DNA of 64,000 bases, from the NCBI RefSeq assembly GCF_003813775.1, contig NZ_RPDH01000001.1, forward strand, positions 2,480,001 through 2,544,000, read 5' to 3'. Under the pieces are notes generated by a model that was not told the DNA's origin, did no database searches, and was given only the letters and a program-made list of their open reading frames with translations. This stretch comes from Chitinophaga lutea. GTDB lineage: Bacteria > Bacteroidota > Bacteroidia > Chitinophagales > Chitinophagaceae. The position numbers were made by a program, and so were the translations under genes. Positions 17,746 to 26,373 of the stretch are shown here, one piece after another; within the stretch, counting starts at the first letter, position 1, and each line of letters starts with the position of its first letter.

Positions 17746-18720
17746 TTACAGATTTTCGGTATTCAGTTTTTTAGGCACCTTAATGGTGAGCGTGGCGGAC
17801 TTGCCGTTACGGAGCACCTTTGCGTTGATGGTGCTGCCTTCTTTTTGGGCGCGGTAGGCATCAGCTACTTCCCCGGCGTTCTTCACCGTATTGCCGTCCA
17901 GCTCCGTGATCAGGTCGTTTTCCTGGAAACCCGCTTTTTCGGCGGGGGAACCCTTGGAGACGCCGAGTACTTTGGCGCCGTTGCCTTCTTCAGTGTCCTG
18001 CACGGATAAGCCCAGACGGGGGCCGCTTCTGCCTTCGGGTGAAAAGCCCCGGAAGGAGGGCATGTCTTCCCGGAAACGGAAGGGCTGGCCGGGCCGCTGC
18101 GGGATGCTGAACACCCGGGGAGCGGATTCTTCCCTTTTGTTGAGCGTGGTGTTCGCTTTGGCTTCTTTGCCGCCGCGTTTGTACGTCACCGTTATTTTGT
18201 CGCCGGGCTTCATTCCGCCGATCGTCTCATATAAATCCTGCGGCTCGCTGATCTTTTTATCGTCGATCGCCGTGATCACATCGCCTTCCTTCAGGCCGGC
18301 TTTTTCAGCGGCGCTGCCATCGGCCACTTCCACTACCGTGGCCCCTGCGGCTTCTTTCTTTTCGGTGATGACGCCCAGCACGGCTTTATTGCCGCCGAGG
18401 GTGATGGTCTGTTCCTCATCGCGGCCGTCTTCATCGAAAATAAAAGGCATACCGCCCATATTGCCGTTGCGCGGCACGATGCGGCGGCGCTGGATGATCA
18501 CATCGCCGTTTTTGTACTCGTCGAGCTTTTTACCGTCTGCGAGCACTTCGCCGTCTTTGATTTCAATGGTGACTTTTGCGTCTTCACTGCCGCCTTTTCT
18601 TTTGATAATGATCTCATCATACTCTCCCAGTTTGCCGGAGCGTTTTTCCTGTGCGGCGGCGGGCAGCGCCAGGGTGGTGGTCAGGGCGCCCATGCTGAGG
18701 ATGTACAATATTCTGCGCAT
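17746..18720 (-). CDS. Secreted double-PDZ protein without protease domain
   Basis: 324 aa with a signal peptide (1-24, ending PAAAQ). Two PDZ domains are visible: about 110-195 (VVEVADGSAAEKAGLKEGDVITAIDDKKI) and about 236-318 (VLGVSKGSPAEKAGFQENDLITELDGNTV). These resemble the PDZ modules of DegP/HtrA proteases, but no trypsin-like or other catalytic domain is present: the first 100 residues are charged and beta-like with a possible low-complexity acidic stretch (FDEDGRDEEQ). It is therefore probably a periplasmic peptide-binding or scaffold protein; a substrate-recognition partner of a separate protease is possible but speculative. Preceded by a TAAATTTG element, downstream of alaS and its terminator, so likely its own unit. 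Confidence 0.88.
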   Translation of the reverse strand: MRRILYILSMGALTTTLALPAAAQEKRSGKLGEYDEIIIKRKGGSEDAKVTIEIKDGEVLADGKKLDEYKNGDVIIQRRRIVPRNGNMGGMPFIFDEDGRDEEQTITLGGNKAVLGVITEKKEAAGATVVEVADGSAAEKAGLKEGDVITAIDDKKISEPQDLYETIGGMKPGDKITVTYKRGGKEAKANTTLNKREESAPRVFSIPQRPGQPFRFREDMPSFRGFSPEGRSGPRLGLSVQDTEEGNGAKVLGVSKGSPAEKAGFQENDLITELDGNTVKNAGEVADAYRAQKEGSTINAKVLRNGKSATLTIKVPKKLNTENL

Positions 18721-18743
18721 AAAAAAACAGGTATTGGTTTTGG

Positions 18744-18751
18744 CAAATTTA
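18744..18751 (-). promoter_or_regulatory. -7 promoter element of PDZ gene
   Basis: TAAATTTG on the minus strand, 23 bases before the ATG, matches TAnnTTTG; no -33 TTG seen. Confidence 0.4.
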
Positions 18752-18804
18752 AGGAGGGAGAGGGGTAAGAAAATGTTAAAATAGACGGGCGGGCGGAAAA
18801 GAAA

Positions 18805-18836
18805 AAAGGCCGTCCGGGTGTTTCCGGACGGCCTTT
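18805..18836 (-). terminator. Terminator of alaS
   Basis: 13-bp stem AAAGGCCGTCCGG / CCGGACGGCCTTT with a 6-nt loop. On the minus strand it is followed by a T-run, 29 bases past the alaS stop. Confidence 0.85.
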
Positions 18837-18864
18837 CAGCTGATTTTATCGCGAAGGCACTGCC

Positions 18865-21495
18865 TTACAGCAGCCCTTTTACTTTTTCAATCACGGCCGG
18901 GAGGTTGCTGGCGTCCTGCCCGCCGGCGGTGGCCAGTACGGGTTGTCCGCCGCCGCCGCCTTTGATGAGCGGGGCCACCTGTTCCTTGACGATTTTCTGG
19001 GCGTTGAGGCCCTTGTTTTTCACCAGGTCGTCAGACACCATGATGGCCACCTGCGCTTTGCCGCCCGCATTGGCGCACAGCACTACCAGGTAAGGAGCGG
19101 CCAGCTGGTCTTTGATGGCGAGGGCAAACTGTTTCAGCATATCGGGGCTGGAAGCGTCTACCTGTGCGCCGATGAACTGGATGCCGTTGACGGTCACAGC
19201 CTGGGCGGGCAGTGAAGCGGCCAGCATCTGAACCTGTTTCAGTTCGAGGGCGGCCAGCTGTTTTTCCAGCGCGGCTTTTTCGCTGACGAGGTTTTCCACC
19301 GCCACGCCGGCGTCTTTCGGGTTTTTCAGCTGGGTTTTCACGGCTTTCAGCTGCTGGAGCTGTTCGTTCACAAAAGCTTCCGCTTTGGCGCCGGTAACGG
19401 CTTCCACCCTGCGTACGCCCGCGGCCACAGCGCCTTCCGACTGGAATTTGAACAGTCCCAGTTCGCCGGTGCTGCCCACATGGGTACCGCCGCACAGTTC
19501 GATGGAATAATTCGGGTCGATGGTCACTACCCGCACGGTTTCACCGTATTTTTCACCGAACAACGCCATGGCGCCCAGTTTTAGGGCCTCTTCACGGGGC
19601 AGTTCCTTTATCACCACGGGAATGTTTTCCCTGATTTTTTCATTCACCATCGCTTCAATGGCGGCCAGTTCCTCGTCCGTCACTTTGGCGAAATGCGAAA
19701 AGTCGAAGCGCAGGTAGTCCGCGTTCACGAGCGAGCCCTTTTGCGCCACGTGCGTGCCCAATACGTTGCGCAGCGCCGCGTGCAGCAGGTGCGTGGCGGA
19801 GTGGTGGCGGGCAGTGCCCTGCCTTTTGGCTGCGTCCACTTCGGCTTTCACCACGCCGTCGATTTGCGCCGGCAGGGTATCGGTGAAGTGCACGATCAGG
19901 TCGTTTTCTTTTTTGGTATCGGTAACGGCGATGGTTTCACCGTTGAACGTCAGGGTGCCGGTATCACCCACCTGACCGCCGCTTTCGGCGTAGAAGGGCG
20001 TTTTATCGAGCACCAGCTGGTATTGTTCTTTCCCTTTGGCTTTGATCTTGCGGTATTTGAGCACTTTCGCGTCGGCCGTCAGTTCGGTGTAGCCGGTGAA
20101 GATACCGGAGGGCTGCTCGTCGAGGAGCGTCCAGTCGCCCATATCCAGTTCGGTAGCGGCGCGGGAACGGTCTTTCTGCTTTTTCATTTCGGCCTCAAAA
20201 CCTTCCATGTCAACAGCATAGCCTTTTTCAGTGGCGATGAGGTTGGTCAGGTCGATGGGGAAGCCATAGGTGTCGAACAGCTCAAAAGCGGTTTTGCCTT
20301 CAATGACCGGTTTTGCGGCCGAGGTTGTTGCGCCCGTTATCGCTTCAATCCTGCCCAGTCCACTGTCCAGCGTGCGCAGGAAGCTGTTTTCTTCTTCGAA
20401 TACCACTTTCTTCACAAAATCCACCTGCTGCTGCAGTTCGGGGAATACATTGCCGAACTGCTCTGCCAGTACGGGCACCAGCTCGTGCAGCAAAGGCTTT
20501 TTAACGTCGAGGAAAGAGAAATAGTACCGCACGGCCCTGCGCAGGATGCGGCGGATCACGTAACCCGCGCCATTGTTGGCGGGCAACTGCCCGTCTGCGA
20601 TGGTGAAGCAGATGGCGCGGATATGGTCGGCGATTACGCGGAAGGCAATGTCTGCCTTGCCGGTATCGGAATTCGTGTATTGTTTGCCGCAGAGTTTTTC
20701 CGTAGCGCGGATCACGGGGGTGAACACGTCGGTGTCGTAATTGCTCTGTTTGCCCTGCAATACGCGCACGAGGCGCTCGAAGCCCATGCCGGTATCCACG
20801 TGTTTAGCGGGCAGGGATTCCAGGGAACCGTCTTTCAGACGGTTGAACTGCATGAATACGTTGTTCCATATTTCGATCACCTGGGGATGGTCGTTGTTCA
20901 CGAGGTCTTTCCCCGGTACGCTGGCGCGTTCTTCCTCGCTCCGGCAATCCACATGGATTTCAGAACAGGGGCCGCAGGGGCCGGTATCGCCCATCTCCCA
21001 GAAGTTGTCTTTTTTGTTGCCGAGCAGGATACGGTCTTCCGAGATGTGTTTTTTCCAGAAGGCCATCGCTTCACTGTCCGGCTCCAGGCCTTCCGCCTTA
21101 TCGCCTTCGAACACCGTGACATACAGCCGGTCTTTCGGCAGTTTGTACACGTCGGTGAGCAGTTCCCAGCTCCAGGCGATGGCTTCTTCCTTGAAATAGT
21201 CACCGAAGCTCCAGTTGCCGAGCATTTCGAACATGGTATGGTGGTAGGTGTCGATGCCTACTTCTTCCAGGTCGTTGTGTTTTCCGCTTACGCGCAGGCA
21301 TTTCTGCGTGTCTGCCACTCTTTTGTAGGGAGCCGGTTTGTTGCCGAGAAAAATGTCCTTAAACTGGTTCATGCCCGCGTTGGTAAACAGCAGGGTAGGG
21401 TCGTTTTTCACCACGATGGGGGCCGAAGGCACGATGTGGTGGCCTTTGGAAGCAAAAAAATCCAGGAATTGTTGTCTGATCTCGGCTGCGGTCAT
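18865..21495 (-). CDS. alaS: Alanyl-tRNA synthetase
   Basis: Class II synthetase that charges tRNA(Ala), 876 aa, the normal length for bacteria. The start is the ATG at 21495 (MTAAEIRQQFLDFFASKGH, a standard N terminus). Catalytic-domain segments TLLFTNAGMNQFKDIFLG, HHTMFEMLGNWSFGDYFK and MGDTGPCGPCSEIHVD are present. The editing domain has HHSATHLLHAALR (metal-binding HxxxH) and ELCGGTHVGSTGEL (Cys and His ligands), and the C-terminal C-Ala region ends GGGGGQPVLATAGGQDAS. Single gene with its own terminator; divergent from the M23 peptidase. Confidence 0.98.
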   Translation of the reverse strand: MTAAEIRQQFLDFFASKGHHIVPSAPIVVKNDPTLLFTNAGMNQFKDIFLGNKPAPYKRVADTQKCLRVSGKHNDLEEVGIDTYHHTMFEMLGNWSFGDYFKEEAIAWSWELLTDVYKLPKDRLYVTVFEGDKAEGLEPDSEAMAFWKKHISEDRILLGNKKDNFWEMGDTGPCGPCSEIHVDCRSEEERASVPGKDLVNNDHPQVIEIWNNVFMQFNRLKDGSLESLPAKHVDTGMGFERLVRVLQGKQSNYDTDVFTPVIRATEKLCGKQYTNSDTGKADIAFRVIADHIRAICFTIADGQLPANNGAGYVIRRILRRAVRYYFSFLDVKKPLLHELVPVLAEQFGNVFPELQQQVDFVKKVVFEEENSFLRTLDSGLGRIEAITGATTSAAKPVIEGKTAFELFDTYGFPIDLTNLIATEKGYAVDMEGFEAEMKKQKDRSRAATELDMGDWTLLDEQPSGIFTGYTELTADAKVLKYRKIKAKGKEQYQLVLDKTPFYAESGGQVGDTGTLTFNGETIAVTDTKKENDLIVHFTDTLPAQIDGVVKAEVDAAKRQGTARHHSATHLLHAALRNVLGTHVAQKGSLVNADYLRFDFSHFAKVTDEELAAIEAMVNEKIRENIPVVIKELPREEALKLGAMALFGEKYGETVRVVTIDPNYSIELCGGTHVGSTGELGLFKFQSEGAVAAGVRRVEAVTGAKAEAFVNEQLQQLKAVKTQLKNPKDAGVAVENLVSEKAALEKQLAALELKQVQMLAASLPAQAVTVNGIQFIGAQVDASSPDMLKQFALAIKDQLAAPYLVVLCANAGGKAQVAIMVSDDLVKNKGLNAQKIVKEQVAPLIKGGGGGQPVLATAGGQDASNLPAVIEKVKGLL

Positions 21496-21612
21496 AAAAT
21501 ATTACTACGTATTAATATCTAATTTTAACTTTATAATTGCGTCGCTCCTAAATTTGGCGTTTATTTGTATTTTATGCAAAGTGGCACGCCGGGAAAATTG
21601 GCGTTCAAAAGG

Positions 21613-21643
21613 TTGCCGTTTTAGCCTAATTCACTTAGGTTTG
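21613..21643 (+). promoter_or_regulatory. Promoter upstream of M23 peptidase gene
   Basis: TTG at 21613-21615, a 20-base spacer, then TAGGTTTG at 21636-21643: a full Bacteroidota-type -33/-7 pair. It implies a leader of roughly 135 bases before the M23 ATG at 21788. Confidence 0.55.
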
Positions 21644-21787
21644 TACACCTCCGATTTGACCGAACAATTTTAAAGGGCTGGTTGAACGCGGTGCAAAAAT
21701 ATCGAAATAATCAAAAACATGCTATAACCGCCGTTTTCCTGTGAAAAAACCGGGAATGCGCACACGCCATATCAAGCCAACGGGTTC

Positions 21788-22750
21788 ATGAAGAAAGTCA
21801 AATATTTCTATAATACACAAACGCTCAAGTACGAAAAGCTCGTAGTATCCCTGCGGGTGAAAATTCTCCGGATACTTGGGTTTCTATCAGCCGCAATCGT
21901 TACAGGTATCCTGTTCCTGTCGGTTGCCTACCGTTTTCTCGACTCTCCCAAGGAAAAACTGCTCCGCCGCGATATCGACAACATGAAAGAGGAATACGAC
22001 GGTCTGAAGGGGCGTATGGCGGAACTCAAAACCCAGATCGACGAGCTGCAGCACCGCGATAACGCCATTTACCGGGTGATTTTCGAGGCGGCGCCCATCC
22101 CCGACAGTGTGCGTGCCGGCAAGCCGGAGAAAGACGACGAGCTGCAACGGAAAGACAACAAAGAGATCATCGCCAGCGCCGAAAAAATGCTGAAGGAGCT
22201 GACCAACCGGGTGCAGGTGCAGGAAAAATCGTATTTGCAGATAGAAGACCTGATCAAGAACAAACAGAAAATGCTGGCTTCCATCCCGGCCATCCAGCCG
22301 GTGTCGAATAAAGACCTCGACCGGATCGCGTCCGGCTTCGGGTACCGGATTGACCCGATTTACAAAACGATGAAATTCCACAGCGGGCTCGACTTTACCG
22401 CCCCGTCCGGCACGCCGATTTACGCCACGGGCGACGGCACCATCGAGGAAGCCAGCCTGAGCGATGTAGGCTATGGTAACCATGTGGTGGTGAACCACGG
22501 GTATGGGTACAAATCCCTGTACGGCCACATGGTGCGCATGAAAGTGAAAAGGGGACAGGCGGTGAAGCGCGGCGACGTGCTCGGCTGGGTAGGCAGCACC
22601 GGCAAAAGCACCGGGCCGCATTGCCATTACGAAGTTTCTAAAAACGGGGTAAAAGTAGATCCCGTGTATTTCTTTTATAACGACCTCACCCCCGAACAGT
22701 TCGACCGTATGCTGAAAATTGCCCGCTCCGGCAACCAGTCATTCGATTAA
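21788..22750 (+). CDS. Membrane-anchored M23 (LytM) peptidoglycan endopeptidase
   Basis: 320 aa. One transmembrane helix at about 28-49 anchors it in the inner membrane, followed by coiled-coil segments (about 55-95 and 130-165) and a C-terminal peptidase M23 domain in the periplasm. Metal ligands are seen at His198 and Asp202 (HSGLDF) and in GPHCHYE (His278, His280), with a supporting His247 (LYGHMVR), so the enzyme looks catalytically competent, unlike EnvC-type activators. It should cut the peptide cross-links of the cell wall, with a likely role in cell growth or division. The organisation (TM, coiled coil, LytM) is like the M23 proteins that sit next to alaS and a MerR regulator in many Bacteroidota. 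Confidence 0.93.
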   Translation: MKKVKYFYNTQTLKYEKLVVSLRVKILRILGFLSAAIVTGILFLSVAYRFLDSPKEKLLRRDIDNMKEEYDGLKGRMAELKTQIDELQHRDNAIYRVIFEAAPIPDSVRAGKPEKDDELQRKDNKEIIASAEKMLKELTNRVQVQEKSYLQIEDLIKNKQKMLASIPAIQPVSNKDLDRIASGFGYRIDPIYKTMKFHSGLDFTAPSGTPIYATGDGTIEEASLSDVGYGNHVVVNHGYGYKSLYGHMVRMKVKRGQAVKRGDVLGWVGSTGKSTGPHCHYEVSKNGVKVDPVYFFYNDLTPEQFDRMLKIARSGNQSFD

Positions 22751-22872
22751 TGGAATGATTATTGGAGGAAATGCCCGGTTGTGCAAAAAAATAGGCGGTT
22801 TGGCGGGGCAGGATGCGTGAGCGATTCCGTAATATTGTATCTGTATTCTTTCAATTACAATTGATTTCGGTT

Positions 22873-23421
22873 ATGATGCAGCAACTGGATTTATTTGCGA
22901 CAGAACCGCAAACACCCGTACCGCCCAAAGCGGGCCAGCCGCCTGTAACGGATAAAGATAAGGATGCACAGGGAGCGGCAGACGGCCAGGCGACCGGCGC
23001 AGCCGGCGTTGTGGAGTTTCCCGGCAAGGGCAAAAAACGCGGCCGCAAAAGCCTCAAGGAGCTGGCCGGCGATCCGACCGTTATCCAGGAACTGGAAAAA
23101 CTCACGCTCGACAAACAGTATTATTCCATCAGCGAAGTGGCCGGCATGTTCCGTGTTAATACTTCCCTGGTGCGGTATTGGGAAAATGAGTTCGATATCC
23201 TCCAGCCGAAAAAGAACCGGAAAGGAGACCGCCTCTTCCGCCAGGAAGACATTCACAACCTGAAACTGATTTACCATTTGCTGCGCGAGCGCAAATACAC
23301 GATCGAAGGAGCGAAGCAGAAGCTGCGCGAAGACAAACGGTCGGCCTCACGCAATTTTGAAATGGTGAAGTCGCTGCAGAAAGTAAGAGCATTTTTAACA
23401 GAGTTAAAAGATCAATTATAA
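22873..23421 (+). CDS. MerR-family transcriptional regulator
   Basis: 182 aa from the ATG at 22873 (ATG at 22876 is equally possible; the farther ATG at 22813 adds 20 residues of low family character). The first 60 residues are a Pro/Ala/Gly-rich linker with a basic GKKRGRKS patch, reminiscent of an AT-hook. The MerR winged helix-turn-helix spans about 83-150 (YYSISEVAGMFRVNTSLVRYWENEFDIL, LFRQEDIHNLKLIYHLLRERKYTIEGAKQKL). There is no classic metal-binding cysteine pair, so the effector is unknown. Downstream gene is 10 bases away and probably co-transcribed. Confidence 0.93.
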   Translation: MMQQLDLFATEPQTPVPPKAGQPPVTDKDKDAQGAADGQATGAAGVVEFPGKGKKRGRKSLKELAGDPTVIQELEKLTLDKQYYSISEVAGMFRVNTSLVRYWENEFDILQPKKNRKGDRLFRQEDIHNLKLIYHLLRERKYTIEGAKQKLREDKRSASRNFEMVKSLQKVRAFLTELKDQL

Positions 23422-23431
23422 ACCAGATATT

Positions 23432-23938
23432 ATGCGTTTACACAGAGTATTATTAGGATGCGGTTTGTTATTGTCCACCGTAGCCATGGGCCAGAACGGT
23501 CCCAAAGTGGTGAAGGGCAAGCTGGAACTGAAACAATTAAGCAACGATTCTGCCTTTGCCTGGTTTTACACCGGCGTGAATAAATATGATGTAAACGCCA
23601 ACATGGTGAATTACATCAAAACGAACAAAGACAAAATCAAACTGGTGGCGCTGGTGAACACTGCCGACGAAGCCAGCCGCAAACTGCTGCCCGCTTTTTA
23701 TAAAGTGATGATCCTGGCCAGCGTGCCCGAAGAAAATATCCAGATGTTCGGCGTGGACGCTTCCGGCGACACCGGCAACCCGGCGGCAGACGGCTTCAAG
23801 GTGAAAAAATATCCTACCATTCTCGTGTTGCAGGACGGTAAGGAAGAGGGCCGCATCAGCGGCGGCGCGAAAGAATCCGTAGAGCAGGACATCGCACAGA
23901 TCCTGATGAAAATGAATGCCAAGAAAAAATCTGAATAA
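23432..23938 (+). CDS. Secreted thioredoxin-like protein without active-site cysteines
   Basis: 168 aa with a signal peptide (about 1-20, ending VAMG-Q). The mature part looks like a thioredoxin fold: DKIKLVALVNTADEASRKLLPAFYKVM is followed by a KKYPTILVLQDGKEEGRISGG segment with the cis-Pro (YPTI) that marks the thioredoxin fold. At the spot where thioredoxins have CxxC (compare TWCxxC-x-LLPxF), this one has TADEASRKLLPAF, with no cysteine there. It is therefore unlikely to be a redox enzyme; binding or chaperone-like use is possible. It follows the MerR gene closely and ends at a bidirectional terminator. Confidence 0.8.
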   Translation: MRLHRVLLGCGLLLSTVAMGQNGPKVVKGKLELKQLSNDSAFAWFYTGVNKYDVNANMVNYIKTNKDKIKLVALVNTADEASRKLLPAFYKVMILASVPEENIQMFGVDASGDTGNPAADGFKVKKYPTILVLQDGKEEGRISGGAKESVEQDIAQILMKMNAKKKSE

Positions 23939-23954
23939 AGCCTGGTAAAGGCAT

Positions 23955-23997
23955 AAAAAAAGAGGGCGCATCCATTATGGAGCGCCCTCTTTTTTTA
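23955..23997. terminator. Bidirectional terminator
   Basis: Stem AGAGGGCGC / GCGCCCTCT (23961-23969 with 23982-23990) closed by an inner TCCA/TGGA, A-run on the left and T-run on the right, between the convergent thioredoxin-like and MscS genes. Confidence 0.85.
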
Positions 23998-24006
23998 TGC
24001 GGTAAT

Positions 24007-25110
24007 TTATGCCGCAGGGCCTGCGTCCGTTTTCATGGCGAGGCGCACGCCGTTCTGTTCAAGTATGCCGATGGCGGCAAGGTTCACGTTCTCACGCAGA
24101 TCGAGGTACCGGTTGCCGTCGAGGATGTTCGTCATGTAAATGATCTGGAGCACGAAAGAATCTTTATTAAAATCGAACAGGTTCACCGAATAACCCGGCT
24201 CCACGTCGCGATGTTTTTCGAGATAGGCATGAATGCTTTTCACCACCTGGGTAACGGCGGCAGCCGGTGTGTCGGCCGCCAGCTCCATCTTGATGGCCAC
24301 GCGCTGCTGGGTGCGCAGCGAAAGGTTGTCGAGCACGGAGTCCACCATCTTTTTGTTCGGCACCGTCACGAATGTTTTTTCCAGCGTGCGGATGCGTGTG
24401 CTGCGCAAACCTATTTTTTCAACCGTGCCCTGGAAGGAGTCCACTTTCACGGAATCTCCCACACGGAAGGGTTTGTCTGAAAATATGATAAAGGAACCGA
24501 TGAGGTTCTCAATGCTTTCCTTGGCGGCGAGGGCGAGGGCCGCCGCACCGATACCGAGGCCTGCCACGAGCTTTTCCACCAGCTCTTTCCCGAACAGGAT
24601 ATTGATCAGCACCATCGCGCCGAGGATCACGATGATGGCCTTGAAGAAGTCGCGGAAAAAAACGATGAACTGGTTGTCGGTTTTATCTTCCGTGAGGTCG
24701 GCCTTCCTTTCGAGGATGAGGGAGATGAAGTGGATGAGGCGCAGCATGATCCAGATGATGGTGATGCTGAACGTCACCTTCACCAGCAGCTGCGTCAGGT
24801 CTTTGAGCTGGTACGGGCCAGTGGGACGGTTGTAGAGCGTGATGTTGACGTCTGCCGGGAAAACCAGGTGATTGCTGGCCATAATGAAAGCCGTCAGCAG
24901 CAGGAAGTATTCGATCGGGCGCAGCAGCAGCTCCACGAACTCGTGTTGTTTGATCTGCGGCGACCAGTGTTTGATCAGCCTGAAGAGGCCGGCGGCAAGG
25001 TTTTTCGACAGAAAGCGGCGGATGAAGAATACGAACAATACGATACCCAGCACAATGCTGTAATTGCGGATGGTATTGTCGAGGATCACATGGTTTAAAA
25101 AGTCGTTCAT
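24007..25110 (-). CDS. MscS-family small-conductance mechanosensitive channel
   Basis: Inner-membrane channel that opens when the membrane is stretched, releasing solutes after osmotic downshock. 367 aa. Predicted helices: about 18-32, 63-82, 109-132, 152-173, then the pore-lining helix 178-208 (AGLGIGAAALALAAKESIENLIGS). This is followed by the beta domain (FSDKPFRVGDSVKVDSFQGTV, IRTLEKTFVTVPNKKMVD) and the cytoplasmic C-terminal domain. With five helices it is longer than E. coli MscS, similar to other medium-size MscS-like proteins of the phylum. Fourteen bases after the amidohydrolase gene on the same strand, so probably its operon partner. Confidence 0.92.
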   Translation of the reverse strand: MNDFLNHVILDNTIRNYSIVLGIVLFVFFIRRFLSKNLAAGLFRLIKHWSPQIKQHEFVELLLRPIEYFLLLTAFIMASNHLVFPADVNITLYNRPTGPYQLKDLTQLLVKVTFSITIIWIMLRLIHFISLILERKADLTEDKTDNQFIVFFRDFFKAIIVILGAMVLINILFGKELVEKLVAGLGIGAAALALAAKESIENLIGSFIIFSDKPFRVGDSVKVDSFQGTVEKIGLRSTRIRTLEKTFVTVPNKKMVDSVLDNLSLRTQQRVAIKMELAADTPAAAVTQVVKSIHAYLEKHRDVEPGYSVNLFDFNKDSFVLQIIYMTNILDGNRYLDLRENVNLAAIGILEQNGVRLAMKTDAGPAA

Positions 25111-25124
25111 AGTTATGCTGTAAT

Positions 25125-26267
25125 TCAGATATTGAAGGCTTTGGCGGTATCGCCGGTGATTTGTACGACGCCCGGTTTTTTCCCTTTTTCAAAACTCCCG
25201 AATTGCCCGCTGATGCCGAGCGCTTCCGCGCCGTTGAGCGTGGCCCATTGCAGCAGGGTTTCCAGGGGAATGTCCGGGAAGCGGGCGCGGATAGTTTGCA
25301 TTTCAGACCAGACAGACAGCTGGTGATTCGAGGCCAGGCTGTCTGTTCCCAGTGTGATGTGTGCGCCGGCGCGGTGCAGCGCTCCCACGTCCGGCAGCGT
25401 GCCCTCGATGTACAGGTTGGCGTTCGGGCAAAGGCACCACGAAACATCGGGAGAAGCCGCTTCCGCAAAACGTATGTCCGCTTCCGTTGTATACGTGTTA
25501 TGCACCAGCAGCATGCGTTGCGCGCTGCTGAAATAGGGCAGGTAACTCTGCAGGCTGCTGAGGCCGGTAGGCCGGAATTCAGTGGCCGGGATGTTGAAGT
25601 GCCTGAAAAAATCGAGGAATGGCCCCGTTTTGTTGCTGTACAGTTCGTTTTCGCCCGCGGTTTCCTGGTTGTGGATACTGAGGGGGGCATTGTTATCGAT
25701 GCCCGCGATGAGCCGGAAAAGCGTGGCGGAAACCGAGTAGGGAGCATGCGGGACGAGGGAGCCCGGCAGTTTGTAGCCCCTGAACTGCGACATCACGATC
25801 AGCGAATGTTCGAGCCGCTGCGGTGCCGATGCGTCCACAAACCCCATACACTCCACGAAGCTGTGCCAGTAGAGAGAAGAGTTTAATTTCAGCGGGATGG
25901 TGGCGGTGGTGTTGCAGATATCGCCGACGGCCGCGATCCCTTCCTGCTGCATGGCCCCTGCGGCATCGGCCATGGCCTGTTGCAACACATCCTGCCCGGA
26001 AGGCTGGCGCTGCTCCATCACGGCGGTGAGAAAGCGGGGGAGACCGGTGCCTTCCGGGATCACACCTTTCATATGCGATAGTTCAAGGTGGCAATGCGTG
26101 TTGATGAAGCCGGGGCAGAGCACGCCCTCCACGCGGCGGACGCCCTCGCCCGCCCAGGAAAGGGGCACCACGGCCGAAACGGTGCCGTTGTCGTCGAGCA
26201 CCAGCACCCGGTCCGGGCCCAGAAAGCGTTTGCCGTCAAAAATGTCATCTGCCGTCAGCTTAATCAT
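25125..26267 (-). CDS. Amidohydrolase-family (cytosine-deaminase-like) metal enzyme
   Basis: 380 aa, cytoplasmic. A TIM-barrel amidohydrolase of the ATZ/TRZ group: metal-binding HxH in [16 protein letters not shown] near residue 57, the second ligand region VPHAPYSVS with [16 protein letters not shown], and the third metal Asp in [14 protein letters not shown]. The THCHLELSH form resembles aminodeoxyfutalosine deaminases of the futalosine menaquinone route as well as other deaminases, but nothing else of that pathway is in the window, so I do not assign a substrate. It heads a two-gene unit with the MscS channel and is divergent from prfA. Confidence 0.88.
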   Translation of the reverse strand: MIKLTADDIFDGKRFLGPDRVLVLDDNGTVSAVVPLSWAGEGVRRVEGVLCPGFINTHCHLELSHMKGVIPEGTGLPRFLTAVMEQRQPSGQDVLQQAMADAAGAMQQEGIAAVGDICNTTATIPLKLNSSLYWHSFVECMGFVDASAPQRLEHSLIVMSQFRGYKLPGSLVPHAPYSVSATLFRLIAGIDNNAPLSIHNQETAGENELYSNKTGPFLDFFRHFNIPATEFRPTGLSSLQSYLPYFSSAQRMLLVHNTYTTEADIRFAEAASPDVSWCLCPNANLYIEGTLPDVGALHRAGAHITLGTDSLASNHQLSVWSEMQTIRARFPDIPLETLLQWATLNGAEALGISGQFGSFEKGKKPGVVQITGDTAKAFNI

Positions 26268-26297
26268 GCATTCCCCTTTTTATTGTTCCTAAAAATG

Positions 26298-26305
26298 TAA
26301 TTTTG
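26298..26305 (+). promoter_or_regulatory. -7 promoter element of prfA
   Basis: TAATTTTG matches TAnnTTTG, 68 bases before the prfA ATG. No TTG lies at the proper -33 distance (the nearest gives a spacer of 12). Confidence 0.4.
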
Positions 26306-26373
26306 CAACCCAAAGCAATTACGAATTACGCAATTTTCGCTGGTAATTCGCAATCTACAATCTTAATTAAATC

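Noticed and set aside
19693..21522. 609-codon open frame antisense to alaS
   Set aside because: It mirrors alaS codon by codon with low-complexity composition and no recognisable domain; the alaS frame carries all conserved motifs.
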